Source: Trichomonas tenax
Lineage: Eukaryota > Parabasalia > Trichomonadida > Trichomonadidae
Reading direction: 5' to 3'
DNA length: 12,475 bases
NCBI GenBank assembly: GCA_023091735.1
Contig: JALKBU010001330.1
Location: 1 to 12,475, forward strand
Position numbers and translations under genes: made by a program. Shown here piece by piece: positions 1 to 8,480 of the stretch. Below the pieces are notes generated by a model. The model had not been told where the DNA came from and did no database searches. It worked only from the letters and a program-made list of their open reading frames with translations. Numbering within the stretch: position 1 is the first letter of the stretch; each line of letters begins with the position of its first letter.

Positions 1-138
1 GATTCATTTTTTAATGGATGGTTCAACGCTGTTTACCCCAAACTCATATGTAAACTGCTAGCTGAGGCTTTTCCGCATGAATTAACGCATACCATGCAAT
101 ACATGAGTACCAATAAACTTCAAAAAACCAGCTCATAA
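1..138 (+). CDS. 3' end of an unidentified protein-coding gene, truncated by the window edge
   Basis: Frame 1 is open from the first base for 45 codons and stops at TAA (136-138). The peptide has ordinary soluble-protein composition (acidic, basic, aromatic and small residues mixed), begins near DSFFNGWFNAVYPKL and ends KLQKTSS. The two 60-base lines holding it are about 37% G+C by hand count, clearly richer than the spacer that follows, as expected of coding DNA here. The stop codon is followed by A, giving TAAA, the tetranucleotide that serves as polyadenylation signal in trichomonads and often overlaps the stop. I do not recognise the protein family. The start and most of the gene lie outside the window, so function cannot be judged. 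Confidence 0.6.
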   Translation, partial: DSFFNGWFNAVYPKLICKLLAEAFPHELTHTMQYMSTNKLQKTSS

Positions 139-1085
139 ATTACGTAATTTCTTCATATCTCAAAAATTCATACGATGATCATTAATTTTGACTTCAAGTT
201 CTCCAAATAAATTGTATACACTATCCACTTCTGTAATAAAAATATTATCATACCATTAATAATTTTATGTCCAAAATTATTCAATCACGAAAAACAATAA
301 TTTTTCATATTTGAGTGCAGAATCGCAAAATACATGCGAATTCTAGCAAATCCATACACAGAACATCAATCAAATCCAACAAAACGTTGCAATTTTACTG
401 ATGATTTTCACAAAATAATGATGATTACGCTTATTCATGTAAATTTAATTCTCTCATTGTTATTAGTATCATACAAGGAATCGTCTGCTTAATTATAACT
501 ACTAAAGCAATATATAAATAAATTATCAGATCTTAGTAAAAACCTTAATGTAATTCATTGGATGTATTTGAAATTCAATATTTTCATAATGTGGAACATT
601 TTCACTATGTAATACTCCTTAATCTAACGTTTTTCAAAAATGAATGAAAAAAATTGAAAATGTCTATTTTAACGATTTGCCCAATCAGCATTCATTATGT
701 AATAATTATAAAATCCAAGTCATTATTCGGATTTCATTTTATCCTCTTAAATGTTTGAAAAATATAAATCTTTTGTTTTGATCAGAGAAATTTTTTCAGC
801 ATATTTGAGTCATTCTAACTCATAATATAAATAGTATCCACTAACTATGGAGAAATGATATTCAATTAAAGGCATGATAAATGAACTAATAATAAATTTC
901 AATATATAATTTTCCTGCCGAATGAGCAGGATATGGTATTTTTTGACATCACTATACAATGTATATCTTATATATAATGCATTTCATGGAATTTAAAATA
1001 TTTTTTTCGACAAAAAGAAAAAGAAAAATAAAAAGGCTTTCCACGAGTTGAAACAATGGCACATATAAACTTTAGCATTAACTAA
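139..1085. other. AT-rich intergenic spacer, no gene seen
   Basis: About 950 bases of very AT-rich sequence with dense stops in all frames. I see no tRNA-like or rRNA-like segment. The only structured element noted is a small hairpin at 913-931. The last part would hold the promoter of the ankyrin-like ORF. Confidence 0.55.
913..931. repeat. short hairpin (6-bp stem, 7-base loop)
   Basis: TCCTGC at 913-918 pairs perfectly with GCAGGA at 926-931 around the loop CGAATGA. It stands out because it is GC-rich in a very AT-rich spacer. It lies about 190 bases upstream of the ankyrin-like ORF. No function is implied; a 6-bp stem can arise by chance. Confidence 0.35.
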
Positions 1086-1111
1086 ACCGCTACACAACAA
1101 TTCAACATTCA

Positions 1112-1117
1112 TCATTT
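1112..1117 (+). promoter_or_regulatory. trichomonad initiator (Inr)-like element before the ankyrin ORF
   Basis: TCATTT at 1112-1117 matches the trichomonad initiator consensus TCA(+1)Y(T/A). The A(+1) at 1114 lies 11 bases before codon 1125, the same distance seen before the ATG at 9037, and both sites share the octamer TCATTTTT. A second TCATTG begins at 1122. Motifs this short are frequent in AT-rich DNA, so the spacing is the real support. Confidence 0.4.
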
Positions 1118-1124
1118 TTATTCA

Positions 1125-1403
1125 TTGGTGACACTCAAAATCTTGTTTACAGAAAGGAGACTCAAAAAAGGAAAAAACTTTGAAGCTATTAAATATTTTT
1201 GTGAGCTTCCAAATTTTGATCCGAACTGTTTATCATGTTTCAAAAGATCAATTCTTTATTATGTATCAATATATGATTGCTATGATATGGCAGAGTACCT
1301 TATTAAAGAGAAGCATTTTAATGTAAATTTAGGAGGGAGTCCATTGAAAGCTGCTTCATCAGAACAAATGAAGAAACTTCTTCGTGACAATGGTGCAAAA
1401 TAA
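1125..1403 (+). CDS. short ankyrin-repeat-like protein with apparent loss of the ATG start
   Basis: This frame of about 92 codons carries degenerate ankyrin repeats: a helix-turn segment ending IKYFCELPNFDPN, a fuller repeat from SILYYVSIYDCYD through AEYLIKEKHFNVN, and a final SPLKAASSEQMKKLLRDNGAK. The (A/I)-x-(Y/F)-L...-(D/V)N pattern and the closing NGAK are typical of the short ankyrin proteins abundant in trichomonads, which are thought to be protein-binding modules. The frame is open from 1086, but the first codon at the expected start is TTG (1125), not ATG, and the first in-frame ATG is only near residue 55. It may be a recent pseudogene, a UUG-initiated gene, or carry a sequencing error. 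The TAA stop is followed by A (TAAA, a poly(A) signal). It converges on the BEACH gene 64 bases away. The ankyrin family call is moderately sure; expression is not. Confidence 0.5.
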   Translation: MVTLKILFTERRLKKGKNFEAIKYFCELPNFDPNCLSCFKRSILYYVSIYDCYDMAEYLIKEKHFNVNLGGSPLKAASSEQMKKLLRDNGAK

Positions 1404-1467
1404 ACCAAAAGAAAACAATTAAATAAATTGATAATTTTTATATACAAACAAACAAAAATAAAATATA

Positions 1468-4400
1468 TTACTTGAATTGTAGAGAAGAGAATCGAGATTG
1501 AATGAACTTGAATTTAGTAATGTTTGTGATCCGAAAATCTCCGTGTCGATTGACACTTATGATTGAGTCGAGAGAACTGTCATACTTAATGAACACACTG
1601 TCTGAAAGTTCGCGAACAGGATATTCTATGTCAATGCGATCAATGCAAATGACTGATGCAAAGTCAGATCCTACAAAAATGATAACTTCGACACTGCGGA
1701 TGCAAACAGTGAAAATATTTGTGAAGCTCTTTTCGATACAAAAAATGTGTCTGCATGAGCAATCGAAGATATGTGTCTTCTTGTAGTCACTTAGAATGAT
1801 AAATCCGAGGCCATCTGTGATCAATATCTTCGATGCTCTGAATTTGAACTTTTTGTTGAGACTTCTGAAAGAATGCAAAGTGATGAAATGCGTCTCGCCG
1901 AGATTATCCGAGAAAATGAGGACATCAAACTGAGAAGATGCGCACATGCAAACAATATTAGATTTCGCTGTATAAAGAACAGATGAGTTTTCAACAATGC
2001 ACTCTTCTCGAGAGTAAATCAAATGGCTCCCTGTTGAACAAACAAGATTGAAATCGTCAACATTATCTAACTCACACATCTCTGTCATGTAGCAGTTGTG
2101 CATGTTTTTGTAGAATGCATGAAGGTTGTCTCGATGTGAAACGAAAACTGAATCTTGATGGCAATCATATGTGAACGAATCACCACCAAAAATGCTCGCA
2201 ATAGTCAGCTTTCGTGATGTTGTGTTATAGAAAGCGAACGCGTTTGAAGAAATTGATGCACAAAATGTTATGATTCCGTTGCATAGTTTGTCTGTTCTTT
2301 CAAATTGAGAAAAATCAATGACATTATGCGGTGGGAATTTCTCTGTGAACAATATTTGGTGCTGGTTCTCGAACTTAACATCTTTGCCCCAAATCTTGTC
2401 AATGAAAGACGGAAGAAGATCTGTGATACGGTCTGATTCGAGTCTCTCGCGGAAGCCGAACATATCGATGATCTGTGTCTTTGAATTAGAATACGCATCG
2501 ATGCTGAAGAAATAGTCGGCAGCGAGGAACTTCTGTGAGTGAATATCTGTGAATTCCATTCTCGTTTTGTGCGGAGGGAATGGCGATGGAGGATTGTTAA
2601 AGTCTGACATGATTGTGACGTCTGATGGATAAGGAATGAAAGGATATAGAGAAGGATCTGCGAAGCTCCTTCCTGATAAAATGTTCAATTTCATCAACAG
2701 CTCGAAGTTCGTGATGATGTGCTTTTGCCATTGAGTGACTGTCTTTTTGACGCGAGATTCAATGTCGATTTCAGTGGATGGAATATCGATGATGTTCTCA
2801 TTGGTCTTGAAACTGATCAAAAAAGAGAGTCGAGACTTCGTGAAGATTTCATATGAAAATCGGCCCAACATCGATTTCCGATTGACAACATTAACAATGA
2901 GATCTGTTCCAAAGATTTTCGATGTATGCTCATTTGACATTATCAATTTGTTGTTCTGCTTAGTGACAAGGAAGTCTGTGACTTTCTCGATTTCGATCAA
3001 CTTGCACTCGATACCTTTTGGCGTCAAGTCACCTGGATACTTGTGATAGCCTCGGTGGATTTTCATTCGGGATGGACAAAAAACGCCGAGTCGTGTCCTG
3101 TCGTGAACGAAATCGTGATTGATTTGTTTTGGAATATAATGACTTGATCGCTCTTTCAGCAAAGATTGATTGTTCTTGATGTGAATCTTATGTGGCTTCG
3201 TGTTTTCTCTTGCTTTCGTTAATGATTCTTGAAGCGCTGCATTGTTGTCGGACATAGAATCGGCGAAATATGCTGCATAATTTGTGCTAACGAATGAATT
3301 GTCATCAAATGATTCTCCGACTTTCAACTGTTCAATGATGTCCATCAATTCTTTTCCCCTGCTCGCTTTCGTGATATTGATCTTCGCTAAGTCTTCGCAT
3401 ATAGTGTTAATTCTGTCATACCAGAAGGAAATATGTGGAGGCGCGCAAATTAGCTTTTCGAAGTCTTTAACGCATTTGATATCAACTGTGCTCTCTCTGA
3501 AGATTTCGCGACTTTCTTCTGCAAAAGGTGAATCGAGAAGCATGTGAACCAGCTCATCGTGGTGACTTGGCCTATCGACTCTGTAAACAATGTGAGAAGC
3601 AATACGACCGTAAAGTGTGTCAAAAACACTCTGATTGTTTCCGCAGTTATTGAGCATGCATTTCAAGTATATTGAAACATAATCAACGCGCTGTGGAATC
3701 TTAACACGGCTGTTGCAGAGCTCCAAAAAGCCAAGAGAGTTCTTGATGTCTGATCTCGTTTTCAATGCAATCGTTGAAACAATTGTGAATATGTTTTCCG
3801 CTAAATTCGGAGGCAATTGGATAGAAAACAGAATCGGGAAAATAAACCACATTCCAGAGAAGATCGATTCTTGTATTATGTTGTTTGTGACAGAAATGAT
3901 CGATTGTGCAGCTTTGACGAGAATTGAATCATCGCATTCGAGAACAATTGCGCAAATCAACAGAAACATTCTTGGATTGTCTTTGAGTCTTGGCAGCAAT
4001 GAGTTCGCGACATTTGTTGCAACATTTTGATTCAATCGAAACAACTGAGATAATGTTTCAGTTGTGTTATCTTGATATTGGAAGAAGCTCAGAATAAATA
4101 AAGAACTCGAAACAACAACTGGATCTGCATGTGAAATCAAAAGTTGGATTCCTTGTTTGACTTCATTGTTATCGCTCAAATCGATTAACTGAGATGAAAC
4201 TGATTCGATGATTGACAAATATGTATATGGCTGTGATGAGTTTGATGCACATGCAGCAAGCAATTGAATGTCTGATTCTGTGATGTTTAATGATGCCAAA
4301 TCTTTGAGAAAATCAGTCAGTTTAACAACAATTGTTTTCATTTGTTCTGTATTGAAGAACTCAACTTTCGGATCTGTGACATTTGTGAACATATCTGTGA

Positions 4401-4599
4401 CAACTTGCGTGATGATAGAAAGATGTTCGAATATGTCAACATATGAATACATTATCTGTCCACTCCAACAATCAATGATTTCGATAAGATCGTCGTAAGG
4501 AACATTGATCCACGAATATAAGGAAAAGATCACGTGAGACAATAGCTCCACTTGGCTGAGGAATGAAAGGAATTGTGTTGACAAGAACTCGAAATAACT
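1468..4599 (-). CDS. C-terminal part of a BEACH-domain protein (PH-like, BEACH, propeller)
   Basis: Numbering residues from the TTG at 4584: 1-490 is mostly helical, armadillo-like sequence. About 500-610 resembles the PH-BEACH domain (GIECKLIEIEKVTDFL; later YEIFTKSRLSFLISF). About 618-755 is the BEACH domain, with WQKHIITNFELLMKLN followed by LSGRSFADPSLYPFIPY, close to the family's W-x-NFEYLM-LN-x-AGRS-D-QYP-FPW core, then FRERLES...FIDKIWG and ILFTEKFPPH. Residues 770-1038 look like a degenerate WD40-type beta-propeller. BEACH proteins are large scaffolds in vesicle trafficking, lysosome size control and autophagy. The frame is open from 4599 (TGA at 4602-4600) without an ATG until 4452, so it is probably the continuation of the upstream frame after a +1 shift, not a separate gene. 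A TCATTG at 4478-4473, 24 bases before the ATG at 4452, keeps independent initiation formally possible. The middle of the BEACH domain is missing. The region is GC-richer than the 5' part. Confidence 0.9.
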   Translation of the reverse strand, partial: SYFEFLSTQFLSFLSQVELLSHVIFSLYSWINVPYDDLIEIIDCWSGQIMYSYVDIFEHLSIITQVVTDMFTNVTDPKVEFFNTEQMKTIVVKLTDFLKDLASLNITESDIQLLAACASNSSQPYTYLSIIESVSSQLIDLSDNNEVKQGIQLLISHADPVVVSSSLFILSFFQYQDNTTETLSQLFRLNQNVATNVANSLLPRLKDNPRMFLLICAIVLECDDSILVKAAQSIISVTNNIIQESIFSGMWFIFPILFSIQLPPNLAENIFTIVSTIALKTRSDIKNSLGFLELCNSRVKIPQRVDYVSIYLKCMLNNCGNNQSVFDTLYGRIASHIVYRVDRPSHHDELVHMLLDSPFAEESREIFRESTVDIKCVKDFEKLICAPPHISFWYDRINTICEDLAKINITKASRGKELMDIIEQLKVGESFDDNSFVSTNYAAYFADSMSDNNAALQESLTKARENTKPHKIHIKNNQSLLKERSSHYIPKQINHDFVHDRTRLGVFCPSRMKIHRGYHKYPGDLTPKGIECKLIEIEKVTDFLVTKQNNKLIMSNEHTSKIFGTDLIVNVVNRKSMLGRFSYEIFTKSRLSFLISFKTNENIIDIPSTEIDIESRVKKTVTQWQKHIITNFELLMKLNILSGRSFADPSLYPFIPYPSDVTIMSDFNNPPSPFPPHKTRMEFTDIHSQKFLAADYFFSIDAYSNSKTQIIDMFGFRERLESDRITDLLPSFIDKIWGKDVKFENQHQILFTEKFPPHNVIDFSQFERTDKLCNGIITFCASISSNAFAFYNTTSRKLTIASIFGGDSFTYDCHQDSVFVSHRDNLHAFYKNMHNCYMTEMCELDNVDDFNLVCSTGSHLIYSREECIVENSSVLYTAKSNIVCMCASSQFDVLIFSDNLGETHFITLHSFRSLNKKFKFRASKILITDGLGFIILSDYKKTHIFDCSCRHIFCIEKSFTNIFTVCIRSVEVIIFVGSDFASVICIDRIDIEYPVRELSDSVFIKYDSSLDSIISVNRHGDFRITNITKFKFIQSRFSSLQFK

Positions 4600-7500
4600 T
4601 CAATGAGCCGCATTTATTGTAATATAGTTTGCTGTTAATATATTTCCCAATTCCATAGAATCTTTTGTAGCAATTTGCATTCAAATAACAACACTTCATT
4701 GATGAAAATGCATTGATCAGATTTTGTTCTAAATATTCATTTGAATAAATTGATGCCCGCAAGTATTTCGTGATTAGATTTGTTCTCTTGAAAACTTGGT
4801 AAATGTTTTCTGGATATTTTTCAGAAGAGAAATCAAATTGAACGTCGGATAAATCTGTTCCATCGGGATATAAAAATCCTTTTTCGATTCCTTTGATTGT
4901 TGCAAATACGCCTTCGGATGGAAGATCGCCTGTTGAATTTGCCTTATTTGAAATAGCAAAGTCTAAAATATACCCGAATTCGTTTTCTTTCGTATTTTGT
5001 GATCGACCTCCCCCAATCATAACTGTTGCTTTGTCTTGAAATATAGGATATGAAATTTCGCAGATTGGAAGCTTTGAACAATTTTTGATTGTTGCGATTT
5101 TCGCTTTCTCACCATCGAAACTATTGATGGAAACAATCATTGTGACTTCTTCATTCCATGTGTTGTTTGAGCTTATAAGGATTGTGTGAACATCCCCATT
5201 AATAGAAGTTTTAGCATACAAACAAGAACCATCGAACAATATTTTGAATGCATTCAAATCGTCATAAACGGAGAACAATTTAACTTTTGAACGATTCTGA
5301 TGCAAGTGGATGTGATCGACGCGGAATTTGATCATGAAAGTATATTCATGATCGAATATTGTTGCATCGATGCCTGAAACTATTGCCAATGGTGTTGAAA
5401 CTCTTAGTTGGTGTTTTTCAGGAGGTGAATTCATTGCAAGATTCAAAGATCGGTTAAAGTATTTTCCTGGATTGATTTCTGGTCGGTGCTTCATCAACAA
5501 TATCCAGTTCTTGATTATTGTTTCGCTTGATATTTCTACTGATATTAATTCAAGTAATTTCATGACTCTCTTTGGATCTATTTTCAAATTGATTCTGATG
5601 CAATCATACCTGAATTCCCCTAAAAGAGCAATTAACAAAATTGTGTCAATCTTTGTTTTGTGAAGAATGAGAATATTATAATTTGATATTTCGCAAACTT
5701 TGATTAATTTTTCTAAAACTAAAGATGAAATTGATTCAGTCATCAGCAAAGGAAGAATAAAAGAAGGATTAAGTACCAAAAATCCTTCGTTTGGAACATT
5801 CGATGGCGATCGAGCTAAAAGATTCGGTATTTGACTTGAAATGAATTTTGTTTCCGCAAATCTAAAAACATGAGACATTCTTTCGACGAAATTTAATGGA
5901 AGTTCGAATGTATTATTGTGATAAGAATAAATAACAATAATCTTAATAATAGAATTAAAAGTATTGATGTCTTTCGCCATCAATGCAAAATTGAGGATGA
6001 AATCTAAACTCTCTTTGAATATAAATGAAATTTTGGGATTATAATAAACAATCTCTCCAATTAGATTAATTAGAATGCTAACAGCATCAATATTATCGGT
6101 GCTCATTGATGAATCATTGATAAAATCAGATAAATACGTTAAATTAAATGAAAACTCGCTTTTCACAAAACACGAACGAATGTTCGAAATCATGAATTCT
6201 CTGAATGTTTCGCATGATAAATACTGGAAATATGAATATGTGAAGATTCTGTTGTCAAATAAAAGTTGTGGTTTGTTATTTAGAATGTAACTGATATAGC
6301 AAAGTATTCCGTATTGACTTAAAATGCTGAGTTTTGTGTCAAAGAATTTCAATTTGTTGGCGCTTTCAATTAAAATTGTTAAAACTAAAGGATCAAAAAT
6401 TAATATTTTGTTAACGTACATTCTTGCAGCAAGTTCACCAATGATCATTGGATCGTTTTGTAGATCTTTAAGAAGCTCTATGATAAAGTTTGGTGGGAAT
6501 TTAGAGTAAAATATTAAAACATCTGTTTTCAAACAATTGATTATTGGATCCAAATTTTCAGGTTCGAATATTGATTGTCTAATTTTGTATATATTCGATA
6601 GATGGGTGTTCTGAACATCTCTAATTGATGGATCCACTGATAGATTCATGAATATCGCTATGAAGACAGACATAATTGTGTAATAAAACTTTTTGTTTTC
6701 ATGTGATTCTAATTCTTGAGAGAAAGAAATGAAGAATAAATGTAGACACTTTTGAGCTGATTTATAGAGATTTTCGGATATGCCGAAACATATCTCGAGC
6801 ATTTTTGGTGAAATTATTGGCATTTGAATGCTATTTTTAAGAATATTATATAATTCGGAATTAGAAATCTCTGTTTTATAGTGTAGATGTTGCTGCGATG
6901 ATATCAGTTGCGAATTTGAGCTTAGTTGTTTATCTGTATCTGGAATTAACGGAGTTTCATTTTGTTTGATATAATTTACTATTTTTCCAGCGAGAGATGT
7001 AAAAACTTCCAAAGTGTAATCATCAAGATTGAATTTTGTGAGCTGTGCTATGATTGATAAAGCGTGATTATTAAATTTATAAACATATGGAAAAACAATT
7101 TCTTCTAATTGTGATAAATCAGTAACTTGTAAGAATTTTCGTTTTTCGTATATCAAGCGGTTCAATAGTAAGAACATTTGTTCGTTTCGTTCGAATTGTG
7201 GATTTGCAAAAATATATTTCATGAAAGCAACGAAATATTGGTAAATGTTGTTTGTCAATGAATCAGTTAAACCGAAGTGATTAATAATTGCATCAATACA
7301 ATCGGATTTCAGTTCTAGATTTAATTCTGTGAAAGTTATTTTCATTAATTCTTTAAATATAAGATTTCCGAACTCGTAATATGGTGTAAATCCGCATTTT
7401 GTTAAGCATTCCATTAAAATTTTGAGGTCATCCGATTCAAGTAAATTTGGCAAAATAAAACAAAGTGTAATTGCTTGATAATAAGTCACTAAAACGAAGA

Positions 7501-7810
7501 GATCTGAAGGGATATATGAGGTTTTCGTGAGAGATTGAACTGTTTGAAGTAAAGCTGGACTGTAATTAAAATCATATTTCAAAAACAGTAAATCGTCTTT
7601 AATAGATTTGTCATCGCTTCTCTCTCCACTGAGAAACTCTATGTCTGCTTTTTCGAATGAAGGAAGTGCGCAAAAAAATGGATATTCAGGCAAATTTGAG
7701 TTATATTCGTCATTTTCGTTCACCTTATTACGCAGCTCGAAAATCTTTGCGATTTCCCTTCGTTTTGAGAAACCTTGTGCAACAGATAATGAGTTTTTGC
7801 GCCTCAACAT
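4472..7810 (-). CDS. N-terminal part of the same BEACH protein (armadillo-like, ConA-like lectin domain)
   Basis: This 1,112-codon frame starts with a true ATG (7810-7808; MLRRKNSLSV). Residues 1-800 are leucine- and isoleucine-rich helical sequence of the armadillo/HEAT-like kind found at the front of BEACH proteins. About 820-985 resembles the concanavalin A-like lectin (LamG-type) domain of that family: YTFMIKFRVDHIHLHQNR, FKILFDGSCLYAKTS, VMIGGG and a following FDFAI-type strand pattern. From about 1010 to 1073 the sequence reads toward the next helical block, ending CGSLKLF. After that the frame yields a short basic tail and stops with TGA (4474-4472), in an overlap of 128 bases with the next open frame. 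No signal peptide or membrane segment is evident, so a cytosolic scaffold is likely. With the downstream frame it would make about 2,110 residues, a normal size for BEACH proteins. I saw no trichomonad intron signals (GTATGT, ACTAACACACAG) in the overlap. Confidence 0.88.
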   Translation of the reverse strand: MLRRKNSLSVAQGFSKRREIAKIFELRNKVNENDEYNSNLPEYPFFCALPSFEKADIEFLSGERSDDKSIKDDLLFLKYDFNYSPALLQTVQSLTKTSYIPSDLFVLVTYYQAITLCFILPNLLESDDLKILMECLTKCGFTPYYEFGNLIFKELMKITFTELNLELKSDCIDAIINHFGLTDSLTNNIYQYFVAFMKYIFANPQFERNEQMFLLLNRLIYEKRKFLQVTDLSQLEEIVFPYVYKFNNHALSIIAQLTKFNLDDYTLEVFTSLAGKIVNYIKQNETPLIPDTDKQLSSNSQLISSQQHLHYKTEISNSELYNILKNSIQMPIISPKMLEICFGISENLYKSAQKCLHLFFISFSQELESHENKKFYYTIMSVFIAIFMNLSVDPSIRDVQNTHLSNIYKIRQSIFEPENLDPIINCLKTDVLIFYSKFPPNFIIELLKDLQNDPMIIGELAARMYVNKILIFDPLVLTILIESANKLKFFDTKLSILSQYGILCYISYILNNKPQLLFDNRIFTYSYFQYLSCETFREFMISNIRSCFVKSEFSFNLTYLSDFINDSSMSTDNIDAVSILINLIGEIVYYNPKISFIFKESLDFILNFALMAKDINTFNSIIKIIVIYSYHNNTFELPLNFVERMSHVFRFAETKFISSQIPNLLARSPSNVPNEGFLVLNPSFILPLLMTESISSLVLEKLIKVCEISNYNILILHKTKIDTILLIALLGEFRYDCIRINLKIDPKRVMKLLELISVEISSETIIKNWILLMKHRPEINPGKYFNRSLNLAMNSPPEKHQLRVSTPLAIVSGIDATIFDHEYTFMIKFRVDHIHLHQNRSKVKLFSVYDDLNAFKILFDGSCLYAKTSINGDVHTILISSNNTWNEEVTMIVSINSFDGEKAKIATIKNCSKLPICEISYPIFQDKATVMIGGGRSQNTKENEFGYILDFAISNKANSTGDLPSEGVFATIKGIEKGFLYPDGTDLSDVQFDFSSEKYPENIYQVFKRTNLITKYLRASIYSNEYLEQNLINAFSSMKCCYLNANCYKRFYGIGKYINSKLYYNKCGSLKLFRVLVNTIPFIPQPSGAIVSRDLFLIFVDQCSLRRSYRNH

Positions 7811-7838
7811 TTATTGTTATATAAAAAAAGTTTTTTGA

Positions 7839-7844
7839 CAATGA
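7839..7844 (-). promoter_or_regulatory. possible initiator element of the BEACH gene
   Basis: On the minus strand TCATTG reads 7844-7839, with its A(+1) at 7842, which would give a 32-base 5' leader before the ATG at 7810. The match to TCAYT(T/A) is imperfect at the last base and the leader is somewhat longer than the usual trichomonad range, so this is a weak call. No better candidate lies closer to the ATG. Confidence 0.3.
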
Positions 7845-8174
7845 CAATTTTTTTAATTTTTTAGACGAAAAAACTATAATCGTCATTGCATTATAAATCT
7901 AGTTTTGAAACAAATTGTTTGAATTCTTATGCTAATTTCTTCTCATAGAGTATGTGTAGATGGTTTATACATAATTTTTCAAATATTTCATATATTTGAT
8001 TAAATTGTTTGGTAATTGACATTTCATATCTTAGAATGTCAATGCAAACACATTAGTTATCGATAAATTTCCATTATAAAAGATTTATCTATTCATATAT
8101 AACTGTGACAAGTATATCTAATTTAATGGTGGTGATAAATAACAATCAAATAATTTGGATCCAAGGATTAGACA
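7845..8174. other. AT-rich intergenic spacer, no gene seen
   Basis: Stops are dense in all frames. This would include the upstream region of the minus-strand BEACH gene. No RNA gene or repeat was recognised. Confidence 0.5.
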
Positions 8175-8480
8175 TCAAATGAAGTCAGTCCTAACTCCAG
8201 CTTCAACCATGAATGTATAACAATCCATATGAATGATATAATTTTTTTTATTCCAATTATAAAAATGTTGTTTCTGAAAAAGATCTTTGATTTTTCTGTT
8301 GCAACTAATGTCGATTCCTGGAAGCCTTAGAAGGAATTCACAGACTTTGCAGTTAATTTTATATGAATTGAAATGCAACAATGAAAATTAAGGAATAACT
8401 TTTGGAAGGCAAAAAAACAAATATTTTACTTCAAGATTTCCTGTTAATAATAACGCATTATTAACATAGCGATGCACGTT
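8175..8480 (-). pseudogene. decayed ankyrin-repeat gene remnant
   Basis: One minus-strand frame from 8480 to the TGA at 8175 contains two recognisable ankyrin repeats separated by a single TAA. The first reads NNALLLTGNLEVKYLFFCLP, the second FSLLHFNSYKIN followed by CKVCEFLLRLPGIDISCN. The segment EFLLRLPGIDI is a near-perfect match to the second helix and turn of trichomonad ankyrin repeats (generic form (V/I)EFLL-LPGIDIN). The repeats are about 28-30 residues apart, near the 33 expected. Downstream the frame degrades into unrecognisable sequence. There is no ATG at a plausible start and an in-frame stop, so it is a pseudogene, not a gene. Sequence to 8632 in another frame may be its displaced 5' part, but I could not show that. 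Confidence 0.55.

Noticed and set aside
4450..4478. Independent promoter and ATG for the BEACH C-terminal half (TCATTG 24 bases before the ATG at 4452)
   Set aside because: The frame and its higher G+C both begin about 150 bases earlier, near 4600, so coding very likely starts upstream of that ATG. A six-base match is weak alone.
1502..4498. Several plus-strand open frames (1502-1786, 2318-2515, 2735-3046, 3284-3547, 3713-4030, 4268-4498)
   Set aside because: They lie antisense to the BEACH coding frame, have no recognisable domains and reflect its codon pattern.
4472..4599. A spliceosomal intron bridging the two BEACH frames
   Set aside because: I saw neither the trichomonad 5' signal (GTATGT-like) nor the 3' branch-acceptor block (ACTAACACACAG-like) in the overlap. 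An intron reaching outside the overlap is not excluded.
5370..7838. Plus-strand frames antisense to the BEACH N-terminal half
   Set aside because: They are shadows of the real minus-strand gene, low in complexity and without family resemblance. The one at 7608-7838 merely runs past the BEACH start.
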